From assembly GCA_001871905.1 (NCBI GenBank), contig MNUG01000021.1, forward strand, positions 1 through 64,000: a stretch of DNA of 64,000 bases, given 5' to 3'. The position numbers were made by a program, and so were the translations under genes. How positions within the stretch are numbered: position 1 is the first letter of the stretch; the number at the start of each line of letters is the position of its first letter. Positions 8,259 to 18,044 of this stretch are shown piece after piece. The stretch is from Alphaproteobacteria bacterium CG1_02_46_17 (GTDB lineage Bacteria; Pseudomonadota; Alphaproteobacteria; Micavibrionales; Micavibrionaceae). Below the pieces are notes generated by a model. That model was not told the origin of the DNA and did not search any database. It saw nothing but the letters and a program-made list of their open reading frames with translations.

Positions 8259-8759
8259 CTAACCCATCAGGTCAAACATTTTCAATGCTTTTTGATGCAT
8301 AAAATGAATGGGCAGATTTTGAATGTCTTCTACATTCACCCACTTCATTTTTCCATTCTCGGGCGTATCCCGTTCTCCGCTAAAGTATATCTTATCTAGA
8401 TTCTGATCAAACAGATAATATGTCTGTTTATATATCCAGAATTCATTTTGAACATCCGCATAAAACAACACCTCTTGGTCAAATTTTTGTAATGGTGTCA
8501 TTTGCCCGAATGAAACCATAAAACCTGTTTCTTCGAAGAATTCCCTCTCGTTTGCAGCGACTTCAGTCTCCCCTTCATCAATCCCGCCACCTGCCAGATC
8601 GGGTACATCCGGTGCATAATCGGGCCAAATCAAAAGGATTTTGTTTTTCCAAAGCGGGCAGGTAAAAACTCCTTCCCTGCGCCGCATAACTGAATCTGCT
8701 TTAGAGGGCACGTCTCGCCCTCTTCTGTCTTGAAAAATCAGACCTCTATACTTCTCCAT
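8259..8759 (-). CDS. NUDIX hydrolase
   Basis: This 166-residue protein carries a complete Nudix box, GGIDEGETEVAANEREFFEE followed by TGF, matching the Gx5Ex7REUxEExGU pattern that binds Mg2+ and cleaves nucleoside diphosphates linked to another moiety. The frame stays open upstream to 8888, but that part overlaps purC in another frame; the ATG at 8759 gives a natural N-terminus (MEKYRGLIFQDRRGRDVPSK). The substrate is unknown; it could be a nucleotide or nucleotide-sugar. It lies between purC and purS and is probably cotranscribed with them. Confidence 0.85.
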   Translation of the reverse strand: MEKYRGLIFQDRRGRDVPSKADSVMRRREGVFTCPLWKNKILLIWPDYAPDVPDLAGGGIDEGETEVAANEREFFEETGFMVSFGQMTPLQKFDQEVLFYADVQNEFWIYKQTYYLFDQNLDKIYFSGERDTPENGKMKWVNVEDIQNLPIHFMHQKALKMFDLMG

Positions 8760-8781
8760 GATAGTAGTCTTTTTGTGATGT

Positions 8782-9660
8782 CTATTTCCACGGTTTGGTT
8801 GGAGAGGATTTATTGATGGAGCGCAGTTTTCTTTCCTTGGCCAACTCGTTTTCAATCTCGCCCAAAGAGGCTGCGATCTGTTCATCAATATTGCCCCCTT
8901 GAATAATTCCGGATTCAGGAATCAGTCCAAGACGTTTGGCAATATCCTGATAGGCTTCGATTAGTCCGCCCAAATCCTGACGGAAGCGATCCTTGTCGAG
9001 TTTTTCGTTGGTTTTTTCATCCCACAGGCGACAATTATCCGGAGATATTTCATCGGCCAACAGAATATAAACCTCGTCATACTCTCCGTAGAGGCGCCCA
9101 AATTCGAGTTTGAAATCAACCAGACGGATCCCAATCCCTGAAAACAGTCCGGAGAGATAATCATTGACGCGCCAAGCCAGAGATACAATTTCTTCCAATT
9201 CGTATGGATCAGCCCAACCCATATTCAAGATGTGATTTTCCGACACCATAGGGTCGTTGAGTTCATCTTTCTTGTAATAAAATTCTATGAGCGGGTAGTT
9301 CAGAACCTGCCCTTCTTTCATCCCCAGTTTTTTAACCAAAGATCCGGCCGCGACATTCCTTACCACAACTTCCAAAGGAATGATTTCGACCTGACGGATC
9401 AGCTGCTCACGCATGTTGAGGCATTTCAAGAAATGAGTGGGAATTCCCATCCCTTCCAGTCGCGTCATCAAATGGGCGGAAATCCGGTTATTCAAAACAC
9501 CTTTGCCGGCGATAATATCGTGCTTGGCGCCGTTTCCAGCCGTCGCATCATCCTTGAAATACTGGATGACTGTCCCGGGCTCAGGGCCCTCGAAAATTGT
9601 CTTTGCCTTTCCTTCGTACAGCACCTTTCGGCGATTGGTCAGGCTACCGGAAAAAAACAT
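8782..9660 (-). CDS. purC: SAICAR synthetase
   Basis: Phosphoribosylaminoimidazole-succinocarboxamide synthase (292 aa) joins aspartate to CAIR in purine synthesis. Diagnostic blocks are [57 protein letters not shown] and [13 protein letters not shown] start it at the ATG at 9660 ([20 protein letters not shown]), which follows AGAAGGAT; the longer frame to 9858 adds a non-homologous extension encoded over an imperfectly repeated stretch (about 9675-9710). It is divergent from the zeta-like gene at 9800. Confidence 0.95.
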   Translation of the reverse strand: MFFSGSLTNRRKVLYEGKAKTIFEGPEPGTVIQYFKDDATAGNGAKHDIIAGKGVLNNRISAHLMTRLEGMGIPTHFLKCLNMREQLIRQVEIIPLEVVVRNVAAGSLVKKLGMKEGQVLNYPLIEFYYKKDELNDPMVSENHILNMGWADPYELEEIVSLAWRVNDYLSGLFSGIGIRLVDFKLEFGRLYGEYDEVYILLADEISPDNCRLWDEKTNEKLDKDRFRQDLGGLIEAYQDIAKRLGLIPESGIIQGGNIDEQIAASLGEIENELAKERKLRSINKSSPTKPWK

Positions 9661-9799
9661 CTGTGATATCCTTCTGGTTAGGTGTCTTGTTAAGTGTTTA
9701 GTTAGAGTTCCTTGGTATAACAGAAGATATGTTTCACGCAAATCATATCTAAAGCCCCAGCGTTTTAGACCAAAATTTTTTTTAGGAGGCCACACCCCA

Positions 9800-10126
9800 A
9801 TGACCAATATTATGTCTATGAGAGACCTAGGCAGAGCCATTGAAACAAAATTTGCCAAGGATCAGGAACTAGAGTTCAAAGTTGAAGCCCAAACCCAGAT
9901 TCTAATTGCCGAGTGGGCAGCAGAGCGGATAGGTCTTGATCCTGACAGTTCCAGACAGTTTGTCCTCGAACTCAGCGAATGGGGGTTGAAGCCTGGGAAC
10001 CGAGATTTGAAAGCCAGATTAATGCTCGATTTTTCCGCCAACTCGGTCGAGATTTCCGAGAATGCCCTTGAAAAGTTAATTGAGCTGAAAAGCCAACAAG
10101 CCCGTCGAAAAATAATGAACTCCTAA
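9800..10126 (+). CDS. ATPase inhibitor subunit zeta-like protein, paralogue 1 (DUF1476)
   Basis: This 108-residue protein belongs to the DUF1476 family, whose Paracoccus member (zeta) blocks rotation of the F1Fo-ATP synthase in the hydrolytic direction. Matching features are [30 protein letters not shown] and the terminal four-helix region. The N-terminus ([13 protein letters not shown]) departs from the usual FDDREKAFE motif that inhibits F1, so its inhibitory activity may be changed. The start follows a strong AGGAGG site 10 bases upstream. A terminator follows, then a second paralogue. DUF1476 genes next to purC are typical of alphaproteobacteria. Confidence 0.82.
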   Translation: MTNIMSMRDLGRAIETKFAKDQELEFKVEAQTQILIAEWAAERIGLDPDSSRQFVLELSEWGLKPGNRDLKARLMLDFSANSVEISENALEKLIELKSQQARRKIMNS

Positions 10127-10147
10127 ATTGAGATCCATATAAAGACC

Positions 10148-10181
10148 AGTCCCCCTTTTTCAATCAAGGGGGACTTTTTTC
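10148..10181 (+). terminator. Intrinsic terminator after zeta paralogue 1
   Basis: AGTCCCCC (10148-10155) pairs perfectly with GGGGGACT (10168-10175), followed by a run of T. It ends the first zeta-like transcript 22 bases after its stop codon. Confidence 0.85.
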
Positions 10182-10287
10182 ATTTTATATTTGCCCTAGG
10201 ATCATTATATACTCTATTAGTCAAACAATAATGATCCTGTTCACCCGAACCTGATCTTTGAATATTTTGAATATAAGGAACAAATTC

Positions 10288-10614
10288 ATGTCTTTTGATG
10301 ACCGTAAAAAAGCAAGCGAAAAGAAATTCGAAATGGATCAACAATCCATGTTCAAGATTGAAGCGCGTGCCAGCAAGCTTATCGGGGCATGGGCTGCAGA
10401 GAAAATGGGACTCGAGGGTGACGCCATAGCCGAGTATGCAAAAGAAGTTGTTGTCGCAAATCTGGACGAGCCTGGTTATGATGACGTCAAGAGAAAATTG
10501 ATGGGCGATTTTTCCGAATATGAAGTCAGTGTTTCGGAACACGAAATCGATCATATGATCATCAAGTTCGTTGAAATGGCCACCGAGCAAGTCTTACAAG
10601 ACACAAAAGGCTAA
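10288..10614 (+). CDS. ATPase inhibitor subunit zeta, paralogue 2 (DUF1476)
   Basis: This 108-residue protein is the more canonical DUF1476/zeta member of the pair. It keeps the N-terminal SFDDRKKASEKKFEMDQ segment that in Paracoccus zeta enters the F1 catalytic interface, followed by LIGAWAAEKMGLEGD, YAKEVVVANLDEPGYDDV and VSVSEHEIDH. It should act in the cytoplasm on F1. The start at ATG 10288 is preceded by AAGGA at 8 bases; the in-frame ATG at 10258 lacks this. A terminator stands on either side, so it forms its own transcription unit. Confidence 0.9.
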   Translation: MSFDDRKKASEKKFEMDQQSMFKIEARASKLIGAWAAEKMGLEGDAIAEYAKEVVVANLDEPGYDDVKRKLMGDFSEYEVSVSEHEIDHMIIKFVEMATEQVLQDTKG

Positions 10615-10671
10615 ATTGTTTTTCGGGTAGGGCTTTTTGACGCAGCCCGTCAACGGATTTTCTGAAATAAA

Positions 10672-10695
10672 AAAGGCCCGCGAACGGGCTTTTTT
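10672..10695 (+). terminator. Intrinsic terminator after zeta paralogue 2
   Basis: GCCCG (10676-10680) and CGGGC (10685-10689) form a stem with a CGAA loop, followed by TTTTTT and preceded by an A-run, so it can work in both directions. Confidence 0.85.
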
Positions 10696-10994
10696 CTAAT
10701 GGTCTATTATTTTATATTATATATAGTTTTTTTTATATTTCCCTGTTTCAACCCGCTAGGAATGTTATCTTTCCCATCCGGTTTGTGCATACCAGCTCCG
10801 CTAAAAGAACTAATATAAGATATTTCGTACTACGGTTTTTCCAGATCCCGCAATAAAAAAATGATTTATTCGGATAAAAAACTTCATTATTTTCATAATG
10901 TTAAATCTTCGTTTCTTCCATAACTTTTAATGTTGCAAAAAACGCCAGTCTGTTCAATAACCTAAGCCATACTATATATATTGAGGAATCATGT
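10696..10994 (+). promoter_or_regulatory. Upstream region of purQ-purL
   Basis: About 300 bases of very AT-rich DNA hold no gene I can support. TATATA at about 10975-10980 is a candidate -10 element and GAGGA follows just before the purQ start. No purine riboswitch or PurR-type operator is recognisable. Confidence 0.35.
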
Positions 10995-11684
10995 ATGAAA
11001 TCAGCAATTATTGTTTTTCCCGGAACAAATCGGGAAAAAGACATGCAAATGGCTTTGGAACATGTCTCGGGACAAACTCCTTCTCTGGTATGGCATAAGG
11101 ACACCTCTTTACCCAACTGTGACTTGATGGTTTTACCGGGCGGTTTTTCTTATGGTGATTACTTGCGCTGTGGTGCCATGGCTGCCCATTCACCGATCAT
11201 GAAAGAAGTCATTGACCGCGCCAAGAAAGGTACGCGTCTGCTGGCAGTCTGCAATGGGTTCCAGATGCTGGTTGAAACAGGACTGGTTCCAGGAGCCTTG
11301 CTTCATAACCAATCTTTGAAATTCATTTGTAAGCAAGTTCATTTGCGTGCAGAAAACACACAGACCGATTTCACCCGCCGTTTTGCCAAAGGGCAAGTCC
11401 TGCAAGTCCCTATCGCACATGGCGAAGGGAATTATTTCGTGAATGACGATACGTTGAAATCTCTGCAAGACAATAACCAGATTGCATTCCGGTATTGTGA
11501 TGAAGATGGTCAAGCCACCGCAGACTCCAACCCGAATGGGTCTATCTATAATATTGCAGGTGTCTTTAACGATAGCAAAACCATTATGGGGATGATGCCC
11601 CACCCCGAAGATTCTGTTGTCACTCATGCCAACGGGCATCAAGGTATTCCATTATTCCAAAGTATTGTCGAAGCGTTGGCATAG
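10995..11684 (+). CDS. purQ: FGAM synthase glutaminase subunit PurQ
   Basis: This 229-residue class I glutamine amidotransferase supplies ammonia to PurL. The elbow carrying the catalytic Cys is [16 protein letters not shown], and the C-terminal HPE motif (MMPHPEDSV) supplies His and Glu of the triad. The oxyanion segment [11 protein letters not shown] is also present. The ATG at 10995 follows GAGGAATC. The end is 19 bases before the purL start, so the two genes are in one operon. Confidence 0.97.
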   Translation: MKSAIIVFPGTNREKDMQMALEHVSGQTPSLVWHKDTSLPNCDLMVLPGGFSYGDYLRCGAMAAHSPIMKEVIDRAKKGTRLLAVCNGFQMLVETGLVPGALLHNQSLKFICKQVHLRAENTQTDFTRRFAKGQVLQVPIAHGEGNYFVNDDTLKSLQDNNQIAFRYCDEDGQATADSNPNGSIYNIAGVFNDSKTIMGMMPHPEDSVVTHANGHQGIPLFQSIVEALA

Positions 11685-11703
11685 AGAAAAATCAGGATTA
11701 AAC

Positions 11704-13977
11704 ATGTCGCAAGCAGCTCTAAAACAAAAACCATCTACTCAAGAACCCGCTATTACTCTCGAACTCGCCAAATCATTCGGATTAAGCGAAAGTGAGTTTA
11801 CACTGGTCAAAGATATTCTCGGGCGTATGCCAACCTATACAGAGCTTGGAATTTTCTCGGTGATGTGGTCAGAGCATTGCTCTTATAAATCGTCTCGTCT
11901 CCATTTGAAGAAACTTCCCACAACAGGGAAATGCGTTATTCAAGGGCCGGGTGAGAATGCCGGTGTGATTGATATCGGGGACGGACAAGCTGCCGTGTTC
12001 AAAATGGAATCCCACAACCACCCGTCTTATATCGAGCCGTATCAAGGAGCTGCGACAGGTGTTGGCGGGATTATGCGCGATGTCTTTACAATGGGCGCGC
12101 GCCCCATTGCAAACCTGAACGCGTTGCGTTTTGGTGACCCGTCCCACCCAAAAACCCGCACTCTGGTCAAGGGTGTTGTTGCCGGAATTTCCGGGTACGG
12201 CAATTGCGTCGGGGTTCCAACTGTTGGCGGCGAGACTAATTTTCACAAATCCTATAACGGAAATAATCTGGTTAATGCCATGACTGTTGGTCTGGCCGAT
12301 CAGGACAAAATTTATTATGCGCGTGGGGCCGGTGTCGGTCAGCCGATTGTTTATGTCGGGTCAAAAACCGGACGTGATGGTATTCACGGCGCGACCATGG
12401 CGTCTGCCGAATTCGGGGACGGGAATGAAGAAAACCGTCCGACTGTTCAGGTGGGTGATCCGTTCACCGAGAAGCTTTTGATTGAGGCGTGTCTGGAGTT
12501 GATGCAATCTGATGCCATTATCTCCATTCAGGATATGGGGGCCGCGGGGCTCACCTCCTCTGCCGTCGAGATTGCGTCCAAGGGCGAAATCGGTGTCGTG
12601 CTTGATCTGGATCATGTACCACAACGTGAAATAAACATGGTTCCTTACGAGATTATGCTTTCAGAATCCCAAGAACGTATGTTGATGATTTTGAAACCGG
12701 GCTCAGAAAACAAAGCCCGCGCCATTATTGAGAAATGGGATCTGGATTTTGCCGTGATTGGTCATACTACTGACGATCAACATCTACGGCTCAACATGTA
12801 TGGCGAATGCTGGTGCGATATTCCAGTTCCGCCACTGGTTGATCAAGCTCCTCTTTATGACCGGCCTTCCGTTCCACCGAAAGCGCCCGAGAAAATTGAC
12901 AACCAAGCTTTTGATGTCTCTGACAAAGGGTTATTGGGGGATCTTAAAAAGCTCATTGCCTGCCCTGATCTCGCGTCCAAACGCTGGATTTGGGAACAAT
13001 ATGATTCATTGGTGATGGGAGAAACCATCTTTTCTCCTGGTGTTGCCAATACTCAAGCGCTTAAATCGGGCGATGCCGCTTTGGTCAAAATCCCCAATAA
13101 AGATAAAGCATTGGCGATGTCTTCAGATGTCACGCCACGCTATGTCGAAGCCAATCCGTTCGAAGGCGGCAAACAAGCCGTGGCTGAAAGTTACCGCAAC
13201 ATCACCGCGACTGGTGCTACGCCGCTGGCTATAACCAACAACCTCAATTTCGGGAACCCTGAAAAACCTGAAATTATGGGGCAGATTGTGGCGGCGCTCG
13301 ATGGTATGGGAGAAGCTTGCCGCGCACTGGATTATCCGATCGTCTCGGGCAATGTCTCGCTGTACAACGAAACATCAGGACGGGCGATCCAACCCACCCC
13401 AACTATTGGTGGAGTCGGAGTGATTTCAGATTACAAACAAGCTGTCGGTCTGGCCTTCACAAAAGAGGGTCACAGTATTTTTGTAATTGGTGAAACCAAG
13501 GGCCATTTGGGGCAATCTTTATTCTTACGCGAAATTCACGGAATGGAAAAAGGTGACGCACCCCATGTTGATTTGACGGCTGAAAAACTCAATGGTGATT
13601 TTATCAGAGCGCAAATTCTAAGTGGTGAAATCTCGGCCTGTCACGATGTCAGTGATGGCGGTTTGCTGGTCGCTGTGGCTGAAATGGCAATGGCTGGAAA
13701 AATCGGATGTGTTATCGAGCATAAGGCCGACCATGCCGCATCGTTCTGGTTCGGAGAAGATCAAGCCCGTTATGTTGTGGTCACCGATAACCCTGAAAGG
13801 TTGAAACAAGCAGCAAGCGTCGTTAATGTCCCCATTATGAAACTGGGAATTACCTATGGAACCGAGCTGATTCTTGATGAAAAAATTTCGGTTTCTGACT
13901 TGACCAGAGTTCATGAACGTTGGCTTCCAGATTACATGAACAATATATCGCTTGATAATTCGTTAACGGCTAGTTGA
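11704..13977 (+). CDS. purL: FGAM synthase subunit PurL (small type)
   Basis: This is the ATP-dependent synthetase subunit that converts FGAR to FGAM with ammonia from PurQ and the help of PurS. At 757 residues it is the small PurL form, consistent with the separate purS and purQ genes. Recognisable motifs are [46 protein letters not shown] and SDATPRYVE-like [13 protein letters not shown] start at the ATG at 11704 behind AGGATT; the longer frame to 11617 overlaps purQ. Confidence 0.96.
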   Translation: MSQAALKQKPSTQEPAITLELAKSFGLSESEFTLVKDILGRMPTYTELGIFSVMWSEHCSYKSSRLHLKKLPTTGKCVIQGPGENAGVIDIGDGQAAVFKMESHNHPSYIEPYQGAATGVGGIMRDVFTMGARPIANLNALRFGDPSHPKTRTLVKGVVAGISGYGNCVGVPTVGGETNFHKSYNGNNLVNAMTVGLADQDKIYYARGAGVGQPIVYVGSKTGRDGIHGATMASAEFGDGNEENRPTVQVGDPFTEKLLIEACLELMQSDAIISIQDMGAAGLTSSAVEIASKGEIGVVLDLDHVPQREINMVPYEIMLSESQERMLMILKPGSENKARAIIEKWDLDFAVIGHTTDDQHLRLNMYGECWCDIPVPPLVDQAPLYDRPSVPPKAPEKIDNQAFDVSDKGLLGDLKKLIACPDLASKRWIWEQYDSLVMGETIFSPGVANTQALKSGDAALVKIPNKDKALAMSSDVTPRYVEANPFEGGKQAVAESYRNITATGATPLAITNNLNFGNPEKPEIMGQIVAALDGMGEACRALDYPIVSGNVSLYNETSGRAIQPTPTIGGVGVISDYKQAVGLAFTKEGHSIFVIGETKGHLGQSLFLREIHGMEKGDAPHVDLTAEKLNGDFIRAQILSGEISACHDVSDGGLLVAVAEMAMAGKIGCVIEHKADHAASFWFGEDQARYVVVTDNPERLKQAASVVNVPIMKLGITYGTELILDEKISVSDLTRVHERWLPDYMNNISLDNSLTAS

Positions 13978-14016
13978 TAAACTGACAGGTGTGTTTTCAG
14001 GTCAGGGGTAATAGCT

Positions 14017-15039
14017 ATGACGGGTGTATTAATTTATTTCAGAGATATGCTTTGGCATCCTGTTGCCATGCTTCTGGATTCTCAATACCAGACATTCTGG
14101 CCGACTTATATTGGAACGGCTTTTTTCGCTGCAGGCGTTTATATGTGGAAGCGCCGTGGTAAGCCTTTACGTCTGCGTGCCATTTTCCGCTATCTCTTCC
14201 CCAAAAAGATATTTCGACATCCATCAACCGCACTTGATCTCAAACTCTATATTGCGGGAGCCTTCTTTATTTTCCTGCAAGCTGGTCTATTGCTCTCCTT
14301 TTCAACTTATTTGAATGGCTGGCAGGAACACATTCTGATCTGGATGTCCGGATATCCAGAACCTCTACTGGATACGGTTCCGGTCTGGTACAAAATCCTG
14401 TTTCCTGTGATCTTTGTTTTACTCTTTGAACTGGGCTACTGGTTAACCCATTACTGGATGCACGTCATTCCGGTTCTGTGGGAATATCATAAAGTCCATC
14501 ATAGTGCGGTTGTTATGACTCCCCTCACCGAGTTGCGTCAACATCCACTTGAGCTTCTTTTGTTTCCATTCGTTATTGCCACAACTGTAAGTCCTCTTTA
14601 CGCGTTGACTTTCTGGCTGTTCGGAGAAAACGCTGAAATTTATTATTTCTGGAGCTTTCCGTTCTTTTTGATAGTGACGTTTTCGACAATCGGACATTTA
14701 CGGCATTCCCATGTGAAGATTGGCGCGAATAAATTCTGGTCTTGCGTTATTCAGACCCCTGCCCACCATCACATCCATCATTCCATGGAGCCTAAGCATT
14801 TTAATAAAAATATGGGATTTTGTCTTGCCATTTGGGATTGGATGTTCGGGACACTCTCTATCCCCCAAAAAGGTCAGAAAATAGAATTTGGCATTGAGGA
14901 TGACCTGAAAGAAAGCTACTCGCTTCGTGACCATATGATTGAGCCCATTAAACAATCTTACCGTGTCCTGACTAATAGAAAGAAACCATTTGCTGCTTCG
15001 CTTTTTTTGTCGCAGCACAAAAAAAAGACTGATGGTTGA
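14017..15039 (+). CDS. Fatty acid hydroxylase / sterol desaturase family membrane protein
   Basis: This 340-residue integral membrane protein has the di-iron histidine clusters of the fatty acid hydroxylase superfamily: HYWMH (HX3H), EYHKVHHS (HX2HH), HLRHSHV and HHHIHHS. Four or more hydrophobic segments are visible (for example around 70-100 and 125-150). Such enzymes oxidise lipid substrates (sterols, hopanoid side chains, fatty acyl or carotenoid groups); the substrate here is unknown. The start follows an AGGGG site. It lies between purL and bolA, which are adjacent or close in many relatives. Confidence 0.85.
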   Translation: MTGVLIYFRDMLWHPVAMLLDSQYQTFWPTYIGTAFFAAGVYMWKRRGKPLRLRAIFRYLFPKKIFRHPSTALDLKLYIAGAFFIFLQAGLLLSFSTYLNGWQEHILIWMSGYPEPLLDTVPVWYKILFPVIFVLLFELGYWLTHYWMHVIPVLWEYHKVHHSAVVMTPLTELRQHPLELLLFPFVIATTVSPLYALTFWLFGENAEIYYFWSFPFFLIVTFSTIGHLRHSHVKIGANKFWSCVIQTPAHHHIHHSMEPKHFNKNMGFCLAIWDWMFGTLSIPQKGQKIEFGIEDDLKESYSLRDHMIEPIKQSYRVLTNRKKPFAASLFLSQHKKKTDG

Positions 15040-15098
15040 TTTTTATATCAAACAAAACTAATGTTTTCCTGTTAGAACTCTGAAATGGATCAAAATTA

Positions 15099-15329
15099 AT
15101 GGCTATCTCGTCACAAGAAGTTATTGCACTCATTAAGATCGGCATTCCGGATGCCACCGTGACCATTACAGATATGGCAGGTGACGGTGACCATTACCGT
15201 GCGGATATTGTTTCCCCATCTTTTACGGGGAAGAGTCGTGTTCAGCAGCACCAGATGGTATATGATGCTCTGGGTTCCAAAATGGGCAGCGAGCTTCATG
15301 CATTATCCATTAAAACATCAGAGTCATAA
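15099..15329 (+). CDS. BolA family protein
   Basis: This 76-residue protein matches the short BolA-like type, with the FVGKSRVQQHQMVYDAL-type signature (here FTGKSRVQQHQMVY) and the conserved His. BolA proteins bind [2Fe-2S] clusters together with CGFS monothiol glutaredoxins and help in iron-sulfur delivery or iron regulation. The next gene, 35 bases downstream, encodes exactly such a glutaredoxin, which supports a functional pair. Confidence 0.93.
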   Translation: MAISSQEVIALIKIGIPDATVTITDMAGDGDHYRADIVSPSFTGKSRVQQHQMVYDALGSKMGSELHALSIKTSES

Positions 15330-15364
15330 CAAATAAAAAAATATAACAATACCGAAGGAGTAAC

Positions 15365-15706
15365 ATGTCACAGGAACAAATTTTTGATCGGATAAAAAAA
15401 GATGTCACCGAGAATGATGTCGTCTTGTATATGAAGGGAACAAAAATATTTCCTCAATGTGGATTCTCGGCTCTGGTCGCCAACATCCTGAATATGCTGG
15501 GCGTTGACTTTATTTCCGTTAATGTTCTGGAAGATGACGAAATTCGTCAAGGTATTAAGGATTATTCCAACTGGCCTACCATTCCTCAACTTTATATCAA
15601 GGGCGAATTTATCGGCGGCTGTGATATTGTTAAGGAAATGTTTGAAAGCGGCGAGCTTCAGGAAATGCTTACCGATAAAGGTATTACCCTTCAGGTTGCC
15701 TCTTGA
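15365..15706 (+). CDS. grxD: Monothiol glutaredoxin (Grx4 type)
   Basis: This 113-residue protein has the CGFS active site (Cys32 in FPQCGFS), the glutathione-binding WPTIPQLYIKGEFIGG block and the GCDI segment. It is expected to bind glutathione-ligated [2Fe-2S] clusters with the BolA partner encoded just upstream. GGAG lies just before the ATG. The coding sequence overlaps the next start (TTGA). Confidence 0.97.
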   Translation: MSQEQIFDRIKKDVTENDVVLYMKGTKIFPQCGFSALVANILNMLGVDFISVNVLEDDEIRQGIKDYSNWPTIPQLYIKGEFIGGCDIVKEMFESGELQEMLTDKGITLQVAS

Positions 15707-16908
15707 TCTCATTTGATACCATGATCATCGGAGCCGGCGCAGCAGGCCTGATGGCTGCAGGTCTTGCTGCCAAATCCGGTTGTAAGGTGATGCTGGTTGA
15801 TCACAGTGAGAAAGTCGGTGAAAAGATCCGCATCTCCGGGGGTGGTCGGTGCAACTTTACCAATATCCATACGAAGCCTGCCCATTTCATTTCAGGAAAC
15901 CCCCATTTTTCCAAATCAGCACTTGCCCAATACACTCCCCGGGATTTTATCGCGTTGGTCGATCAATATGGCATTGCCTATCATGAAAAATCCAGAGGGC
16001 AACTTTTCTGTGACAACAGCGCCACCGATATTATAAATATGCTGCTTGATGAATGTCGCAAGTACGACGTTACTTTCTCATTCGGAACACAGATTGATAG
16101 CGTTGTACGGGAAGAAAACGGTGACTATCTGTGCCGTACCAGCAAAGGAGAATTTACATCCTCATCGCTTGTTATTGCCACGGGTGGTTTATCGATTCCA
16201 AAAACCGGAGCAACTTCTTTCGGGTATAGCATTGCCAGACAATTTGGCTTGAAGATTGTGCCAACCCGTGCAGCCCTTGTCCCGCTCACCTTTGATGATT
16301 CCTTTCTTGATCTGGCGCGCGATCTATCAGGCCTTTCGGTTGACCCCAGCGTCATTTCCTGCAACGGAATATCCTTTGAAGAGGCCCTGCTGTTTACCCA
16401 TCGGGGATTAAGCGGGCCCGCCATTTTGCAGATTTCATCCTATTGGAAGAACGGCACGCCTATCCAGATCAATCTGTTGCCGCTGGAAAATATGGTTGAG
16501 CGATTAAAATCAGCACGCAAAACAGACCCAAAGAAGATGTTGCGGAGTGTTTTGGAGAATTTTCTGCCAGTACGCCTTGCACATGCCCTCGCCAAACTGA
16601 GCGGGTACGATGAACAGATGGCCAATCTTGCGGATAAGAAAATTGATCATATCGTGAAATTCCTGAAAAGCTGGGAAGTGACGCCATCCGGTACCGAAGG
16701 ATATCGCACGGCAGAGGTCACAGCGGGCGGCGTTGAAACCAATGATTTATCTTCCAAAACCATGGAAGCAAAATCGGTTCCCGGACTTTATTTTATTGGT
16801 GAAGTTGTCGATGTCACAGGACATCTGGGTGGATTCAATTTTCAGTGGGCATGGAGTTCGGCGGCGGCCTGCGCACGGCATCTCGCATCAAAAAATATAG
16901 CGCCTTAA
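15703..16908 (+). CDS. BaiN/YhiN (HI0933) family flavoprotein
   Basis: This 401-residue FAD-binding protein starts with the dinucleotide-binding loop MIIGAGAAGLMAAGLAA and has GEKIRISGGGRCNFTN and the C-terminal GEVVDVTGHLGGFNFQWAW that identify the HI0933 family. The physiological role of the family is not settled; members are called NAD(P)/FAD-dependent oxidoreductases. The start is a TTG at 15703 that overlaps the grxD stop, giving MISFDTMIIGAG; an ATG at 15721 is the alternative. Its 3' end overlaps the end of convergent rodA by four bases. Confidence 0.9.
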   Translation: MISFDTMIIGAGAAGLMAAGLAAKSGCKVMLVDHSEKVGEKIRISGGGRCNFTNIHTKPAHFISGNPHFSKSALAQYTPRDFIALVDQYGIAYHEKSRGQLFCDNSATDIINMLLDECRKYDVTFSFGTQIDSVVREENGDYLCRTSKGEFTSSSLVIATGGLSIPKTGATSFGYSIARQFGLKIVPTRAALVPLTFDDSFLDLARDLSGLSVDPSVISCNGISFEEALLFTHRGLSGPAILQISSYWKNGTPIQINLLPLENMVERLKSARKTDPKKMLRSVLENFLPVRLAHALAKLSGYDEQMANLADKKIDHIVKFLKSWEVTPSGTEGYRTAEVTAGGVETNDLSSKTMEAKSVPGLYFIGEVVDVTGHLGGFNFQWAWSSAAACARHLASKNIAP

Positions 16909-18044
16909 AGACCTCTTGGTAATTTGGCATCCCGATGGACGTTACAGCTTTGGATCAAGCCGAATGCCATCATGACCGTCAGCATCGCCGTTCCACCATA
17001 AGACATCAACGGCAGCGGAATCCCAACCACCGGCAATAACCCCATCACCATCCCGATATTCACGATCACATAGATCGAGAAATTAACAGTCAGGCCAAAG
17101 GCCAAAAGCCGTGCGAAATGATTGCGGCAACGAAATGCAATCCAGTATCCGTAAAGAATTATCAAGGACAGTAAGGTCAACAGACCAATACTCCCGAGGA
17201 ATCCCCATTCTTCGGCCCAAAGTGTAAAGATGAAGTCGGTATGTTTTTCGGGCAAAAAGTTGAGGTGGGATTGAGTTCCTTCCAGAAATCCTTTTCCTGT
17301 AAATCCCCCTGATCCCAATGCAATCTTCGACTGGGTAATGTGGAACCCTGCCCCCAATGGATCGGACTCGGGGTTCAAAAAAGTCAGGACACGGTTTTTC
17401 TGATAGTCACGCAGGAATTGCCAAGCAATGGGTACCGCCCCGACCGCCCCAAGAATTCCCACAATAAAAAGCCGATACGGGACGCCCACCACAAATAACA
17501 TTGCAGTGCCCGCAAAAATAATAGCCATACCGGTTCCCAAATCCGGTTGCGTTACCACCAACCCGACTGGCATTAAAATGATGATGGCAGGAACCAGAAG
17601 ATTTTTTATCTTCCGGACATCGGCCAACTCTTTTCCATGGTAATAGCGGGCCAGCGCCATAACCGTTGTCACCTTGGCCAGTTCTGACGGTTGAAGTTTC
17701 ATGATGCCCAAATCCAGCCATCTCTGTGCCCCCATGCCCACATGGCCAATGATATCAACCAAAAGAAGAAGGATTAGTGTTCCGCCGTAAAGCACCCATA
17801 CAGAGCGAAAAATCAGTCTGATGTCCAATAACGCAATCCCGAGCAATAGCCCCAGCGAAAAAAGAAACCTGATGATCTGTGCAGAAGCCCATGGATCAAT
17901 CGTTCCGCCCGCAGCCGAATACAGGCTTAAAAAGCCAATGCACGCCAACACACAGATCAGAATAATTTGTCCCCATGCCAGTTGTTTCAACCGGCCCAAA
18001 ATGGACATATCATCAGAATGGATATGGGATTGGAAAAGTGACAT
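16905..18044 (-). CDS. rodA: Rod shape-determining protein RodA (SEDS glycosyltransferase)
   Basis: This 379-residue polytopic SEDS protein polymerises glycan strands during elongation with PBP2. Family blocks include AQRWLDLGIMKLQPSELAK, VVTQPDLGTGMAIIFAG, FLPEKHTDFIFTLWAEEWG and GIPLPLMSYGGTAML. The ATG overlaps the mrdA stop (TAATG), showing translational coupling with its partner transpeptidase. Confidence 0.96.
   Translation of the reverse strand: MSLFQSHIHSDDMSILGRLKQLAWGQIILICVLACIGFLSLYSAAGGTIDPWASAQIIRFLFSLGLLLGIALLDIRLIFRSVWVLYGGTLILLLLVDIIGHVGMGAQRWLDLGIMKLQPSELAKVTTVMALARYYHGKELADVRKIKNLLVPAIIILMPVGLVVTQPDLGTGMAIIFAGTAMLFVVGVPYRLFIVGILGAVGAVPIAWQFLRDYQKNRVLTFLNPESDPLGAGFHITQSKIALGSGGFTGKGFLEGTQSHLNFLPEKHTDFIFTLWAEEWGFLGSIGLLTLLSLIILYGYWIAFRCRNHFARLLAFGLTVNFSIYVIVNIGMVMGLLPVVGIPLPLMSYGGTAMLTVMMAFGLIQSCNVHRDAKLPRGL

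Noticed and set aside
8760-8888. N-terminal extension of the NUDIX protein
   Set aside because: It overlaps the 3' end of purC in another frame and has no domain similarity.
9661-9858. N-terminal extension of purC
   Set aside because: No family member has it, the region overlaps the divergent promoter gap, and a good ribosome site precedes the internal ATG at 9660.
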